From: Fistulifera solaris
Lineage: Eukaryota > Bacillariophyta > Bacillariophyceae > Naviculales > Stauroneidaceae
Assembly (NCBI GenBank): GCA_030295235.1
Contig: AP026149.1
Span: 1 to 64,000, forward strand
Reading direction: 5' to 3'
Length of the DNA stretch: 64,000 nucleotides
Position numbers and translations under genes: made by a program. How positions within the stretch are numbered: position 1 is the stretch's first letter; every line of letters begins with the position of its first letter. The notes under the pieces are model-generated. The model was not told where the DNA came from. It made no database searches and was given only the letters and a program-made list of their open reading frames with translations. Positions 43,346 through 54,510 of this stretch are shown piece by piece.

Positions 43346-44907
43346 CTTTAGTCAATTTGGGCTTTCGGGTCGACTTGGGACAGGTTTTCCCAAACAGACG
43401 GCGGACGGTATCTTCGAGTGTTATGGCTGCGAATAAACTTATACGCACTACTGTTTACATGAGAGTGCCAAAACAGCTGCCTCGCTGTATGATTATTCTT
43501 GCTATTGCACTGCGTGATTACGCATGTACCGCTATCGAGGTAAATTGGAGTAGTAAAGTTTGCCTATTGTCATTGCTTCTTAGTTTGGCGTTCACTTCGA
43601 CGGGAAATCGGTTAAGATGATTGGCTTAGCATGAACTTAGTGTAAAGTGTAAAGAATAATAGCTGTCGGAGGAATGCTTTAATCTATCGGCGTCATTACG
43701 TCGTGAATTAGTTGTTCAGAGTTCAGAGAGGGGTTCTCACGTTTTCACTCTCACTTGGTTCTACCACATCATAAATCATACGGAGTAATACAGTACCGGT
43801 ACTGTATTCTGTTTTTAATTATTGCCGGCAGATTATTCCCGAAAAAGTTTTTTCAGAGACTTCAGCCTTCGCATTTCCTCAAAATGGAATTTAAGAGAAA
43901 ACGGAGTAACCGGTTAATAGAACGGTGTTGAACGTCAGTTTTCATGGCGAAAATGTATTGTCCTCTTTATTCATTGCGAAAGAAAATCTAGGAAATCATT
44001 GACTCATTAAACACGAACAGACCCGCACTGCCGTATTGCTATGACCCGCTTTATCGAAAACCAATAGATGATTCCCCAGAAAAAACCTGATAAAAGGTCG
44101 CTATTTGAATAGAAAAGAGTGATATTGGTATAAATAGATGATGAGCTGACACAACGCATGAGGCCAATGCTAACCATGCGCCAAAATGCAAAGTGAAAAT
44201 GCCCAAGCGGTACTGCACTTTTTACCTGCAAGCTGCAAGCCTATCATTCTCGGAGTTTCGGTAACGTTCAGACATGACTTCCCTCAATAGCCCATAGCAT
44301 CAAATGTCAGTCCGTCGGACGAGAGCTTGTTCCGACTTCCGACCATGAAATTCCGTTGACACCACGTGAGGCGTGACGTCGTAAGACGTTAAGCGAGAGC
44401 TTGACTGACGTGGCTGTTGATTCCGCCGAAAAATCGGGTGACGACACAGAGAAAAAAAGGAAGTTCAACAAAGAAAGCGTATCGTGGGCTTGCGTCAGTC
44501 CTCCAATCAAAATGAGTTGATGACCTTTTTTCTCGAAAGGTTGAATAATCGACCGAAAATCGTAGTACTGTTCATGATCGGAGTTGCCAAACGTAAGACA
44601 AAAAAAAGAAAACATGACGTCTTTTATACTGCACAATCCAAGTGGTGTCCACGTAGACAACACGTTAATTCCGGCAATAAAGAAGCGGAATGAAAATTGG
44701 GTGCATACAAGAGTGTAGTAGATACTTCGCATCGGCTCACGTGGCGGAAGTTTTCAATCGACAGACGTCACATCGTCTAAAAACGCAAACCAAATCGACA
44801 AAACTCTTTTTCATTTCATCTCACAATTGTTGCTTTCCGCAGAAGTGAAACAGAAAGCAACGACTACCAAATTGATTCAAAAGACTTTTCAGAATAGGTC
44901 GTGCGAG
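43346..44907. other. upstream region of SLC4
   Basis: No gene supported from 43346 to the SLC4 start. The right 550 bases carry a cluster of CRE-type sites (see the regulatory entry). Confidence 0.5.
44363..44770. promoter_or_regulatory. CRE/G-box cluster upstream of SLC4
   Basis: Sites seen: CACGTG at 44363-44368, TGACGTC at 44374-44380, TGACGT at 44406-44411, TGACGTC at 44615-44621 and GACGTCA at 44764-44770. The four TGACGT cores lie within 540 bp of the SLC4 ATG. By chance one would expect about 0.3 on both strands. In Phaeodactylum, TGACGT CO2/cAMP-responsive elements control a carbonic anhydrase gene through bZIP factors, and aureochromes bind the same core. Regulation of this gene by CO2, cAMP or blue light is inference. 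Confidence 0.55.
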
Positions 44908-46793
44908 ATGCCTCCCAAGTCGAATGACATTGAAGCCGGTCAGGCAATCAAGCGATTGCCGTCAAACGCCGAGCTTGTTCCTCATGCAGGAAAAATCACT
45001 ATGGATGAGCCCGCTTACTTCGGAAAGGGCATCATCAAGGACTTAAAGACTACAGTCGGAACGCACTGGAGACAGGTAAGTCATCATGAAAGCACTAACC
45101 CAGGAAAAGCGCCTCAAAGAGTATCACTAACTCGTCCTTTCGCTTTTTCCGCTTGCAGGAAATGACGAACTTCAACCAGAAGACGGTTGCCGTTTCCATG
45201 CTCATGTTCATTACCGTCATCGCCCCTACCTTGGCGTTCGGTGCCTCCTACAGTACTGCGACAGAGAGTCACATTGGAGCTATTGAGACTATTCTGGCTA
45301 CGGCGTGGATTGGATGCGCCTACTCCTTCATCGGTGGTATGCCTCTATGTATCATTGGTTCGACTGGTCCTGTGCTGGCATTTACCACCGTTCTTTACGA
45401 CATGTCAAAGAATATGGACATTCCATTCTACACCTTCTACGCCTGGGTCAGTGTGTGGATGCTTATCTACGCCTTTCTCTGCAGCTTCTTTGATTTGACC
45501 CGGTTCGTCCGTCTCGCGACTCGCTTTACGGATGACATTTTTGCCTTTTTGATTGTCAGCATCTTCGTCATCAAAGCCATTGGCGACCCGTTCGGTGGAG
45601 TTGACGGTATTCTGTTTCCCTTCGACCCGAATCACAAGACCCATCAGAACCAAGACGCTGACTACGACTTCCTACAGGTCGCCCTTTTAGGTGTGATCTT
45701 GGGTTTCGGTACCACCTGGTTGATCTTCTACCTTCGCAGCTTTAAGAACTCATCTTTCTTCTGCAGTGACACCATGCGCAGCTCTATCCACGACTTTTCC
45801 GTCACTTTCTCAGTTCTTATCTGGACGATTGTCAGCAAAGTCATCTTCAAGGACGTCGAAGTGGCAAGTTTGAATGTCCCTGATCAGTTCGAGCCTACCT
45901 ACCAGTGCTGTGATGACGCTTGCACCATGTTCTTCCCAAGGAGTGCCCGGATCAAGCGGAGCGCGCCGGTGTCCGCTCGTGGTTCGCCGACATGGCCGAT
46001 ACTAATGGAAAGGGATGGGTTCCGATTGCTGCTGCCGGGCCCGCTGTTCTTGCCTTTTTCCTTCTTTACCTCGACAACGGTATCACTTGGCACTTGATCA
46101 TGCACAAGAGCAACAACGTTCATCACGGAGAAGCTTACAACTACGATTTGTTGCTTTCGGGTTGCTTTAACTTTGTGAATGGACTATTGGGACTTCCATG
46201 GCTCGTGGCTACGACAGTTCCATGCATTGTGCACTTGAACTCGCTCGCCGAGAAAGACAAGGATGGCAACATCCTTCACGTTCAAGAGACGCGTCTCACC
46301 ATGCTTTTCTCGCACATGTGTGTCGGGTTCTCGATTTTGGCACTTGATCTTCTCAAATTATTGCCCTTACCGGTCCTCAATGGTGTCTTTTTTGTTCATG
46401 GGCGTGTCCGCGTTGCCTGGCATTCAGTTCTGGAACCGCTTCTTGCTCTTCTTCCAACAGCCCAGCAAGTATCCCGAGACCCCTTATACGAAATATATGG
46501 ACAAGGGTCGAATCCATCTGTTCACCATCATCGAACTGTTCTTTTTTGCCATGGTCTTTGTTGTGCAAAACATCAAGGCCGTAGCGGTTGTTTTTCCCAT
46601 GATGACCTTCTTCTGCATTCCTGCTCGTACCCACTTGCTTCCCCGCATCTTTGAGGGATGGGAGCTTGTTCTGTTGGATGGAGACATCTTTGAGATTCAG
46701 GAGTGGATTGACAGGAAGACGGATTCTGTTGCCGAATACGAAGCTTCCTTGCGCGGCGACTTGTCTGAATACGAAGATGATGCCACGCAATAG
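44908..46793 (+). CDS. SLC4: SLC4-family bicarbonate transporter
   Basis: Two exons, 44908-45075 and 45159-46793, with an 83-bp GT-AG intron, give about 600 residues. The N-terminal cytosolic part is short (MPPKSNDIEAGQAIKRLPSN). Around a dozen membrane segments follow. SLC4 marks are FGASYSTATESHIGAIETIL, the IIGSTGPVLAFT segment (re-entrant anion site), FAFLIVSIFVIKA, LLYLDNGITWHLIMHKSNN and FMGVSALPGIQFWNR. Diatom SLC4 proteins take up HCO3- with Na+ at the plasma membrane or plastid envelope as part of the carbon-concentrating mechanism. No plastid leader is seen, so plasma membrane is more likely. Frame breaks lie at the C run 45935-45937 and the T run 46388-46393. Both sides match the family without a gap, so I read these as sequence errors. 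Confidence 0.9.
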
Positions 46794-47097
46794 AGTGCTC
46801 TGCCTTGATTCGACCTGGAAGCAATTGCTTTACTTTATATGTGCAATCGAGACGAGAAACAATTAGTTTTTCGTACATTATGATAATGTGATGAAGACAA
46901 GTAAACACTAATAGCCTAAAAACATTCCATCGTCATACAAACTATTGCTTCATTATCGGTTATAAGCAGCAGCAGGTCTGTCGATGCTCATCATCCGGGC
47001 ATTGAAGTGAACTCAAAATTGCCAAGTCTATAATATATAGATTGTGACCTCATCGCCCGATACGAAAGACTCCCCTAACAGCGAAAGCTTGTTACAC
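46794..47097. other. convergent intergenic region
   Basis: About 300 bases between SLC4 and the WW protein gene. Nothing seen beyond presumed 3' UTRs. Confidence 0.5.
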
Positions 47098-47970
47098 TTA
47101 ATCTTCCTGCACGGGCGCTGATACGGCTCGCAGTTCCATTCCGACTTGTTGCGCATCAAGCACGAGTTTATTGAGCAAAACCTCTGCTGTTTCCAGTGAT
47201 GACACCAGATTGTGGACGAGTTGATCCAATTCTAAATCACGAGGAGGCTCTCTGGAGTTCTCCAGAACATTCAACCAACTTGGATAGTAAAGGGCGGGCC
47301 TCATGTCATCGCTATCTTTTTTACTGAATGCTACACGGTGACCGGGCGCCACAGTCACTGTGTCTTCGTTCCAAAAGTTCAATTCAGTCGGATCATTTAG
47401 AACATTCAACCAGCTAGGATAATAGAGAGCTGAATGACCCTCTTTGCTGGGCCGTTTTTGTAGATTGGATTGTACTTGAAGCAGGTTCTGTCGGGCAACG
47501 TTCTCTTCCACAGCGTCGAGTACACGAGCCGCGCTAGCGAGCACGCTTCCTACATTCAATGCATAGTAGGCCATCGTCAAAATCATTCCGACCAAAAAAA
47601 ACCCATAGACAATCAGATTCGCTTTCAGAACAGACTTTTCTTTCCATGGTCCGTCTATACTGCATGCGTCCTCGTCGTGTTCATCTGTATCATCAAAGAC
47701 ATCAAATGAAAACCGATTCATGCTGGCAATCGGAGTAAAACGTGGGTTTGTTTCAATTATCATTCGACTGTCTGTCAAGCGGCGCCCTCCAGCCGGTAGT
47801 ACCCATGTCGATCGATCCGAATCGGGGTTGTAATAATATTCCCGCTGTTGCCGTTCACTATAAAAAACATACCAGCTCTCCTCATCGGCTTCCTCGTCGT
47901 TCATGGGAGTCACGACGGCGACGGACGCAACTGGCGTTCTCCTTGCTGCTTCTGGTGATGCTAGATCCAT
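47098..47970 (-). CDS. WW-domain single-pass membrane protein
   Basis: 290 residues from ATG 47970. A WW domain lies at about residues 30-60, with SWYVFYSERQQREYYYNPDS then DRSTWVLP: first Trp, central YYY, and the TW-x-x-P end. Such domains bind Pro-rich peptides. A single membrane segment (VYGFFLVGMILTMAYYAL, ~120-138) follows a basic-flanked linker. The C-terminal part has an imperfect internal duplication: ALYYPSWLNVLNDP and, about 45 residues on, ALYYPSWLNVLENS. It ends in a helix (QLVHNLVSSLETAEVLLNKL). The WW side is likely cytosolic and the repeats luminal or outside. I know no named family with this layout. The frame is clean. Confidence 0.75.
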   Translation of the reverse strand: MDLASPEAARRTPVASVAVVTPMNDEEADEESWYVFYSERQQREYYYNPDSDRSTWVLPAGGRRLTDSRMIIETNPRFTPIASMNRFSFDVFDDTDEHDEDACSIDGPWKEKSVLKANLIVYGFFLVGMILTMAYYALNVGSVLASAARVLDAVEENVARQNLLQVQSNLQKRPSKEGHSALYYPSWLNVLNDPTELNFWNEDTVTVAPGHRVAFSKKDSDDMRPALYYPSWLNVLENSREPPRDLELDQLVHNLVSSLETAEVLLNKLVLDAQQVGMELRAVSAPVQED

Positions 47971-48462
47971 CAGGAATTGATAGTTGATTCAAATAGAGCG
48001 TGGGACGAGTCGTCCAGTCTAGCAATAGGGGTAGAAAGTCCAAGTTATATTCAAAAACCCCGCGCGTCGCTTTTCAACTGAATGGAAAATGGAAATATTT
48101 TTTCTTGTTTCAACGCATGCCGCTTTATTACCAGTACGTAGGACCAGGTATTGAACTTCATCGAAAAAGCTCACCTCGGCTACATGTTGCGTCATAGTGC
48201 ACTTACAATGTCCATTTAGTCACGTGTGATGTCCGTTTCTCGTATTACCTGTACGTAGTACCAGTATGCTTTTTCTAGCCAGGAAGCGATGGCTGCGTTC
48301 CTTTTAATACATCAAAATCAAAATCAAAATGATTTTTAGGTGTGAAGGCGGCAATGAAGAGATACACCTGAACATAAATAATGATTAATTGCATTACAAG
48401 ATTGAAGCAAGCTGAACGTTCCAGAAAAAAATCCGATACAAGTACACGGTCCGATTCTTGAC

Positions 48463-48545
48463 AATTACGTAAATGCTGACAATCAAAAAGGCGAAATTGT
48501 CGTCAGCAAAGCGAATCACTAGACGAACCAGGAGCATCCGGAAGG
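48463..48545 (-). pseudogene. SLC4 transporter gene fragment
   Basis: The minus strand reads MLLVRLVIRFADDNFAFLIV followed by SIYVI. It lines up with LTRFVRLATRFTDDIFAFLI plus VSIFVI of the intact SLC4 gene at 45495-45580. At the base level GCCTTTTTGATTGTCAGCAT is identical in both. Similarity fades on either side. It is a relic of a duplicated SLC4 copy in inverted orientation, about 1.7 kb downstream of the working gene. Confidence 0.65.
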
Positions 48546-49020
48546 AGGTCCGTGGACCATCTTTACTATCGTTGGAATCGGTTGGCATCTTGATGAGACT
48601 AAAGACTTTCATAAAAAGGGTCTTTGCATCAAGACGATTATTTGGTTTTGTGCGAGTCTTTGGAATGATGTTTTCGAGTGTTTGGGCAAAAAAACCGCGC
48701 AATGAACGTCAGGCCATGCGAGCAGATGAAGATCTTCGTGCACTCTTGTATCAACGCGCAGTCAAGATGCTTTTCAAATTGATGAGGTTGCTCCTAAATA
48801 GCAGTATGGATCAACGTCATAGTCTTGTTCTGTCTCAATTCTCAATCCCCCTTAGCCCTTCGATTGCTTCATTCATACCAGGTAGTTCTTTGTCGAGTAA
48901 GAAACGTTTACAAAAATTCTATTCTACATCGATTGTGATTGGTCGAATGAATAGATTTCCTTTTACGATTTACGATTTCAGTTTGAACTTGGGGAGCCCT
49001 AGTGGAATAAACAAAAGGCC

Positions 49021-49100
49021 ACGTCACTCAATTGGATTCGCATTCTATCACACGTTATCCGTGACTCACTCTCTGTATCGTGGCTCGTTGTCACACGTCA
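49021..49100. promoter_or_regulatory. two ACGTCA half-sites upstream of the desaturase-like gene
   Basis: CACGTCA occurs at 49020-49026 and ACGTCA at 49095-49100, about 190 and 120 bp before the ATG. They are the same bZIP/aureochrome core as upstream of SLC4; two could be chance. Confidence 0.3.
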
Positions 49101-49217
49101 TAACGACCGACACAATGAGAGAAAATGAGAAAAGCCAGAAAAATGAAAACTGACTTTTTGAGATGACAACTATCATGCCACAAAAAAAAACCATTGTATT
49201 GATCAAGTTATCTTAAA

Positions 49218-50923
49218 ATGAAGTTCCTTTGCTGTCTTATACTCGTTGCCGGAAGCGCATCGGCTCTTATGACGATAAAGCCGACGATGCCAACGCAACG
49301 GAATATCGTCCTTCGTGCCTCGAAATCATCGGAGACTCATATTGTGGTAGTGGGCGCAGGCTGGCCGGGTTGGGGAGCGGCGAAAGCCGCGTGTGAAGCT
49401 CGGTGCTCGTGTCACGTTAATCGATGCGTTGCCGGATCCGCGTATTCCCTACTTATCATCGACGGGCAAACCCGTCGAAGCCGGAAACGCGGGGATTTTG
49501 GAAAGATTATCCGAACATACAAGCCTTGTGTCGGCAACTGAACTTGCAACCGTTTACGCCCTTCACCAATAGTTCGTTTTATTCTCCCGACGGTTTGGAA
49601 GCGACGGCTCCCGTCTTTGCGGAAAGCGGAATACCTCAATTGCCCTCTCCACTGGGACAAGTGCTGGCGACCTTTCCTTTATTTGAACGCATTCCCTTGT
49701 CCGATCGTGCCAGTATGGTCGGATTGCTTCTCGCTACAGTCGACTGTTTGGGGAATAGTAACAATGAAAAAGTTATGGAAGCGTATGATCGTATGACGGC
49801 GCACGATTTGTTTTTGCGGTTCGGTTTGAGTGATCGGCTGGTTCGTGACTTTATCAAGCCAACACTGTTGGTGGGACTGTTCAAACCTCCGGAAGAGTTG
49901 AGTGCATTGGTTGTCATGGAACTGCTTTATTTCTATGCACTTGCACACATGGATAGTTTTGATGTACAGTGGATCCGAAATGGGACTGTAGCTGACAGTC
50001 TTTTGGGTCCTTTGGCGACGCACTTGGAGAACAATTACAATATCACTTTTCTGAGTCAAACGCGCGTCGAAACGATTGCAGTTGACCCAAAGACCCAATG
50101 TGTAAGCTCCATCACATTCCAAAGTGGACCGAATCGTCAAAAGAAAGGAAATACAACCACACAGACGTTGACCGATATGGATGGGGTCGTCTTAGCGTTG
50201 ACGTCAAAAGGGATGGAAAGCGTCGTTTCCAAAAGTCCCGATTTGGCCAAACACAACATGTTCAGTCAAGCTGCATCGTGTCCGGGTATCGATGTGATAT
50301 CCGTTCGACTGTGGTTCGATCGCATTGTACACACTCGCACTCCGGCCAACGTATTTTCACGCTTCGAAGGGCTCCGGGGGGCCGGTGGTACATTTTTCAT
50401 GCTGGATCAATTCCAATGTGAACATCAGCGCGAACTTTGGGGGCCCGATACTACATCACAGGGATCGGTGGTGGCGTGTGACTTTTATAATGCAAATGGA
50501 CTGATGCATTTGTCGCAAGAGGAACTGGTCCGTCTTCTCACTCAGGATTTGTTACCAGCGGCAGTGCCCGCCTTTGCCCAAGCGCAGCTCGTTGACTCGT
50601 GGGTGGGAAAATATCCAACGGCCGTGTCATGGTTTGCGCCCGGATCCTTTTCGAAACGGCCAACGCTGCACACTCCTATTGTCAATTTGAAATGCGCCGG
50701 AGATTGGGTTCGACTCGGCGACCGAGAGCACGGTGCGAAAGGTTTGTGTCAAGAACGGGCATTGGTGACGGGCTACGAAGCCGCCAACGCTTTATTGCGC
50801 GATTTCTCGGATTTGAATCCTCACGTTGTTTTGCCAGTGAGGAAAGACGAAGCCCAATTTCGCGCTGCGGTGGCACTGAATCAACAATTGATGCGGTTCC
50901 TGCCTCGATTTTGGGTACGATAA
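49218..50923 (+). CDS. phytoene-desaturase-like FAD oxidoreductase, plastid-targeted
   Basis: Starts MKFLCCLILVAGSASALM, a signal peptide whose end (SASA|LM) resembles the diatom ASAF plastid cleavage motif but with Leu in place of Phe. A basic, Thr-rich transit part follows. The dinucleotide-binding IVVVGAGWPGWGAAKA is typical of flavin amine oxidase/phytoene-desaturase-like proteins. The long C-terminal frame continues RGFWKDYPNIQAL, then IVHTRTPANVFSRFEGLRG, and ends with the FAD-binding LKCAGDWVRLGDREHGAKGL and GYEAANALL. It is probably a plastid oxidoreductase of the carotenoid-desaturase family; the substrate is unknown. Two one-base breaks lie near 49400 and at the A run 49485-49487, both inside conserved sequence, so errors are likely. 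Product near 565 residues. Confidence 0.8.
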
Positions 50924-51137
50924 AGACTTGTTGCTGACTATAGCATTAGCCACTGATTTCATAATTAAGGGACCTTATAAAAATCATAACTAAAAACACA
51001 CTGGGGCTTCGCTTTGATAGTATTATTACCTTGATTAATCAATTGCAGCAAGAATAATGTGCATTAATCGCTTGTCGTGTGGTTTTCACAAATAAGTCAA
51101 AACAAACGTTAATATGAGGAACCTCCATAAATGCTCA

Positions 51138-52735
51138 CTATATTTTTACCGCCACACCTGAGTCCTCTCCATGATTCATATCAAAACCCAACCAATCCAT
51201 GACCTGCTCTAAAATGACTTGCCGTGCTCGTTGTATATGAATGTCATCGGTACCCTTCGGCGGATGCGTCCAATAGTGATGACTGGCACCCGGTACAGAA
51301 TGAAAGGGCTGATGATTCGGCGGTGGATGTTCCGGACGAAACGCTAAAGTCGTCCAAGGATCTTCCGTCCCCGTCACACTGAGCACTCTCGTAGCAAACA
51401 TGTCGTAGCCCCCATACCGATTGTTGGTAGCGTGGACGTTGTTAGCTACATTGGTAATATTGAATGCAACACGACAAATTTCCAAGTCTTGTTCGAGAGG
51501 GTGCCATCCTCTTCCATACGGACAATTCGTATCGGGTAAACACGTTTGATAGTACCCAACTTCGGTACATGTTTGCCATAACCACGACCGCCATTCTTCA
51601 CGGGGCTGTGACAATTGATGCAATGTTTCATTCCAATCCAGTACGAGACAATCCATTGCACTAATTGATGATAGACGCATTGTACGCGACAACCACGCCA
51701 AAGCCGACCACTCCGCACCTTGCACCGCACGCGACACCAAGGCATCGCATACTTTGGCAATGTTGCACAACTCGTCAGTACAGGCCGGATCATTTCTTTG
51801 GACGTCCCATTGGATGACCCCGTCTCCTAAGAAGAGTTGGATATTTTTGTTTCCATCAAACTATCGACATCGCAGAGTTGAAATTCCGTCGCGAGCAAGC
51901 CATGATAGTCGGGTTGCCTTACCAAATGGTTCAATTGATCATGACCCTGTACAAAGACGTCATAGCAGGCAGACGAACCACCCAATTGTTCATTTTGCAA
52001 ATTCGCTCCCACTGCATCATTGTACGAAATCATATTGAGTGTGGCTTGTACTGGAGCGGAGGAACTCACGGCAGCCGAAACAAGGTGAGGAAACTTCAAA
52101 CGCAACAAAGCTGATAAATATCCTGGATAACTGGCGCCGAACGTGACGACTGTAGCATTCTGCGACTGTTGCTGCAAAAAGTACGCTGCGTCATGCAAGG
52201 CTTGATCACTGGACAAGTAACGCAACTTGTCGTTGGTGTAATAATCTTCCGAAAAGGGCTGCGATGTTCCGTAAAAGCGATGTTCGAGAGCATACAAATG
52301 AATGTTGACATTCCATATTTCGTGCAAATATTGGGCTGTATACAACATATCTCCGGAACAATGGACACTGTCGATTAAGACAGAAGCATCGAGCGGAGGT
52401 CCTTCGCCTCCGACGCACAAGAACATGTATTCAGCAGCTTGTTGCCGTCTGGACTCCTTCATCGAATCATCATGATATTTTTGAACAAATTTATTAGAAT
52501 AAAAGTAGCGCTGTTGCCATGTACGAGTATCTTGATGCTGGAAATGATCTAAATATTGCGTGAAGTACAATTCTTGCACGTCCGGCGACGATGTTGTATG
52601 AAGAGGCTTCGGCTTATCGACGGAAGAGGACCGCGACGAAAGCACCTCGACCGCGCGAAATCGAGGAATCGCTAGTGTTGATTCCAAACCGACTAGTAAA
52701 GCAAGTAACACGACAGCATACTGATGCAGTTGCAT
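51138..52735 (-). CDS. serine carboxypeptidase S28 family protein
   Basis: About 530 residues from ATG 52735, with a signal peptide (MQLHQYAVVLLALLVGLEST then LA). S28 marks in order are TQYLDHFQHQDTRTWQQRYF, MFLCVGGEGPP, LEHRFYGTSQPF and the nucleophile motif TFGASYPGYLSA (GxSYxG in the family). The C-terminal part has VTGTEDPWTT, with the likely catalytic Asp, and VPGASHHYW, with His. Relatives are lysosomal prolyl carboxypeptidase and DPP7, which cut after proline, so secreted or vacuolar peptide breakdown is likely. A one-base break lies at the T run 51844-51848, where the family sequence continues as IQLFLGDGVIQWDVQRNDPA in the next frame; a sequence error is likely. Confidence 0.85.
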
Positions 52736-53094
52736 TGTTTTACTTGACTTCGTCCAAGAGATACGTTATTAATGATAAAGTAATGAACGGAGTGAAAATG
52801 GATTGAGAGTTGCGAAAAGAAGCCCAGCGTCGCAGCGTAGTGTAGGCCTGAGTCACGAATAAATTGATTTCGTTTTTTATGGCCCCATCTCCACATCACA
52901 AAAACAATCAAATTTTGAGCTCTGTCAAAAATAACACGAGTCCGCTAGAGTCGTATTTTATCTTTCAAGTTGTGGCATCGGGAGGCGCTCAAATATCTCT
53001 TTTACTACTGCATAGAATGTTTTCTCGTCGCCAAAGGTGAACTCATTGCCTATTTGATCTTCAAAAATAGTTTTGTAATCAAGATCACTTTGAT
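52736..53094. other. intergenic region
   Basis: About 360 bases, AT-rich, with no gene supported. Confidence 0.45.
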
Positions 53095-53648
53095 CTACTT
53101 GCTTATCCTACTACAAAGACTTGTTCTTCGTTGGGGTTTCAAAGGCATCCTCCATTCCGAAGATGAGCTAGGATCCAAAATATCGGAAGAATGCACCCAG
53201 CGATGGCCGTCCATCAAGAAGGGCGGTTCGATTTTTCGTTGAGACGAATATTGGTCGTTCATAAATACATCGCAAGTGCTTTCATTAGCGTCCTCATCGA
53301 GCAAACTTTTTCTTGTCCCCATCAGTTTACCAAAAATCGAACGTTCAGAAGAAGCACTATGATCACTCGGGTCCGTGGTCGTCAACATGGATACCGAGTC
53401 ACTCGAATGCAGTGACAAAGAGGACGTGTATTTACTAAAGTACGATGACTGATTCGACAGCGCATTCCTTTTTCTATGGAAGACGAGCCGACTGGCGACA
53501 AGGAGGATACTTCTAGTCGGGCCTCATTTTTGTCACAGCAACAATTGTATTCGCCACTGCTCACTTGACGCTGTGGTATCGACGGTGGTAATAAGTCCGA
53601 CGAATGAATATCATGATAAAGATGAGAAGACGAAAATGAAGCTTGCAT
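53095..53648 (-). CDS. small Ser-rich protein 1 with MPxKPxRRxS motif
   Basis: About 184 residues from ATG 53648 (MQASFSSSHLYHDIHSSDLL). Rich in Ser, Asp and basic residues and without membrane or Cys-rich domains, so probably disordered. Two motif copies are seen: LPPSIPQRQVSS near residue 25 and MPLKPQRRTSL at the C-terminal end, both placing Ser after basic residues as in AGC-kinase sites. The frame shifts once at the T run 53469-53473, and the downstream frame (NALSNQSSYFSKYTSSLSLH) is protein-like. It is the first of three same-strand genes with this motif. Function unknown. Confidence 0.5.
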
Positions 53649-54237
53649 GGTGACGAATTGTGTTGGGTTGTGAATTATTTCAATGGTGTCCGCTCTCGTT
53701 CTTCTGGGCGTTTTTGCTCCTGTCGCGTCGCGGATGGCAGTTTGTAACAAAACATAAAACATACAAATAGAAAGCGAATGGTGACAGAAACTGTGTATCG
53801 GAACATTGGTAATTAAGGAGTGTACAGACGCACTCGAAAACAAATCCGAAAGGCATTTGGTCTTGGTCGAAAGGGTGCCTTTGGGGAAATAGCAATGGGG
53901 AACAGAACACTATATTATATCCTTTCGCTTACACTGGGCTTTAGACATCTCCGCCTGACGCCGGAAATGGGAATGACAATAATACAAAAAGCCGGGTGAA
54001 GAAAATATGCATGATGCTGGTAAAAGTAGTTTTCTGTGGAAAAAGGGGGTTAGCTGTTCGTCTGCAGATGGCGGTCAGCTAGCAACCTAGAGAACTTATT
54101 TCTATTACTTCCTTTAGTCGATACGGGTTTTACGATCAGATAGTAATGATATTGGCAATGTAGGATCCTTTATCTATCATCTATTTAACGTCCTTTCCTG
54201 TAAGCCGGCAATTAGAAATCGGCCAAACAGGCATCCA
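53649..54237. other. intergenic region between small Ser-rich genes 1 and 2
   Basis: About 590 bases. A minus frame upstream of gene 1 (to 53843) lacks protein-like composition. No other feature seen. Confidence 0.4.
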
Positions 54238-54510
54238 TCATCTTGTACGCCGTAAGGGGAAATCGGAAGGTGCACCTTTACCAGGTACTGGTACCTGGTA
54301 GTATGCCTCGAGAAAAATGAAAATGCGGTTTTTCTGTAGCAATGGTTGCAAACTATCTTTTCGTTGAGGCTTAGAAGGCATCGAGCGCTCGGAAGATGCT
54401 TCGCGATTTTGTGGTGCAGAAAACCTATGTGACCATCCTCTTCCAAAACGCTTACTCCGGAGTATGTCGCTTTCCTCATCAGAGCTGAAGTATAGCGTTC
54501 GGGTATCCAT
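54238..54510 (-). CDS. small protein 2 with MPSKPQRKDS motif
   Basis: 90 residues from ATG 54510, with an in-frame stop just upstream. It opens MDTRTLYFSSDEESDILRSK, with acidic Ser sites resembling CK2 targets, then SSERSMPSKPQRKDSLQPLL. The MPSKPQRKDS string matches the motif of its two neighbours. The last third (IFIFLEAYYQ and beyond) contains a possible GT splice donor, so the true C-terminus may differ. Unknown function. Confidence 0.45.
   Translation of the reverse strand: MDTRTLYFSSDEESDILRSKRFGRGWSHRFSAPQNREASSERSMPSKPQRKDSLQPLLQKNRIFIFLEAYYQVPVPGKGAPSDFPLRRTR

Larger units (their letters stand above)
47971..49217. other. intergenic region with an SLC4 scrap
   Basis: 1.25 kb. It holds a short decayed SLC4-like segment on the minus strand near 48463-48545. 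The long plus frame 48473-49153 runs antisense to that scrap and looks like chance. Two ACGTCA cores (49021-49026 and 49095-49100) lie just upstream of the next gene. Confidence 0.5.

Noticed and set aside
43032-43448. 138-codon minus frame over the copia LTR edge
   Set aside because: It crosses an LTR boundary and target duplication, so it cannot be an old gene, and the plus strand is more protein-like.
48473-49153. 226-codon plus-strand frame downstream of the WW gene
   Set aside because: It runs antisense through the SLC4 scrap, has no recognisable domain, and is rich in Arg/Ser/Lys as chance frames often are.
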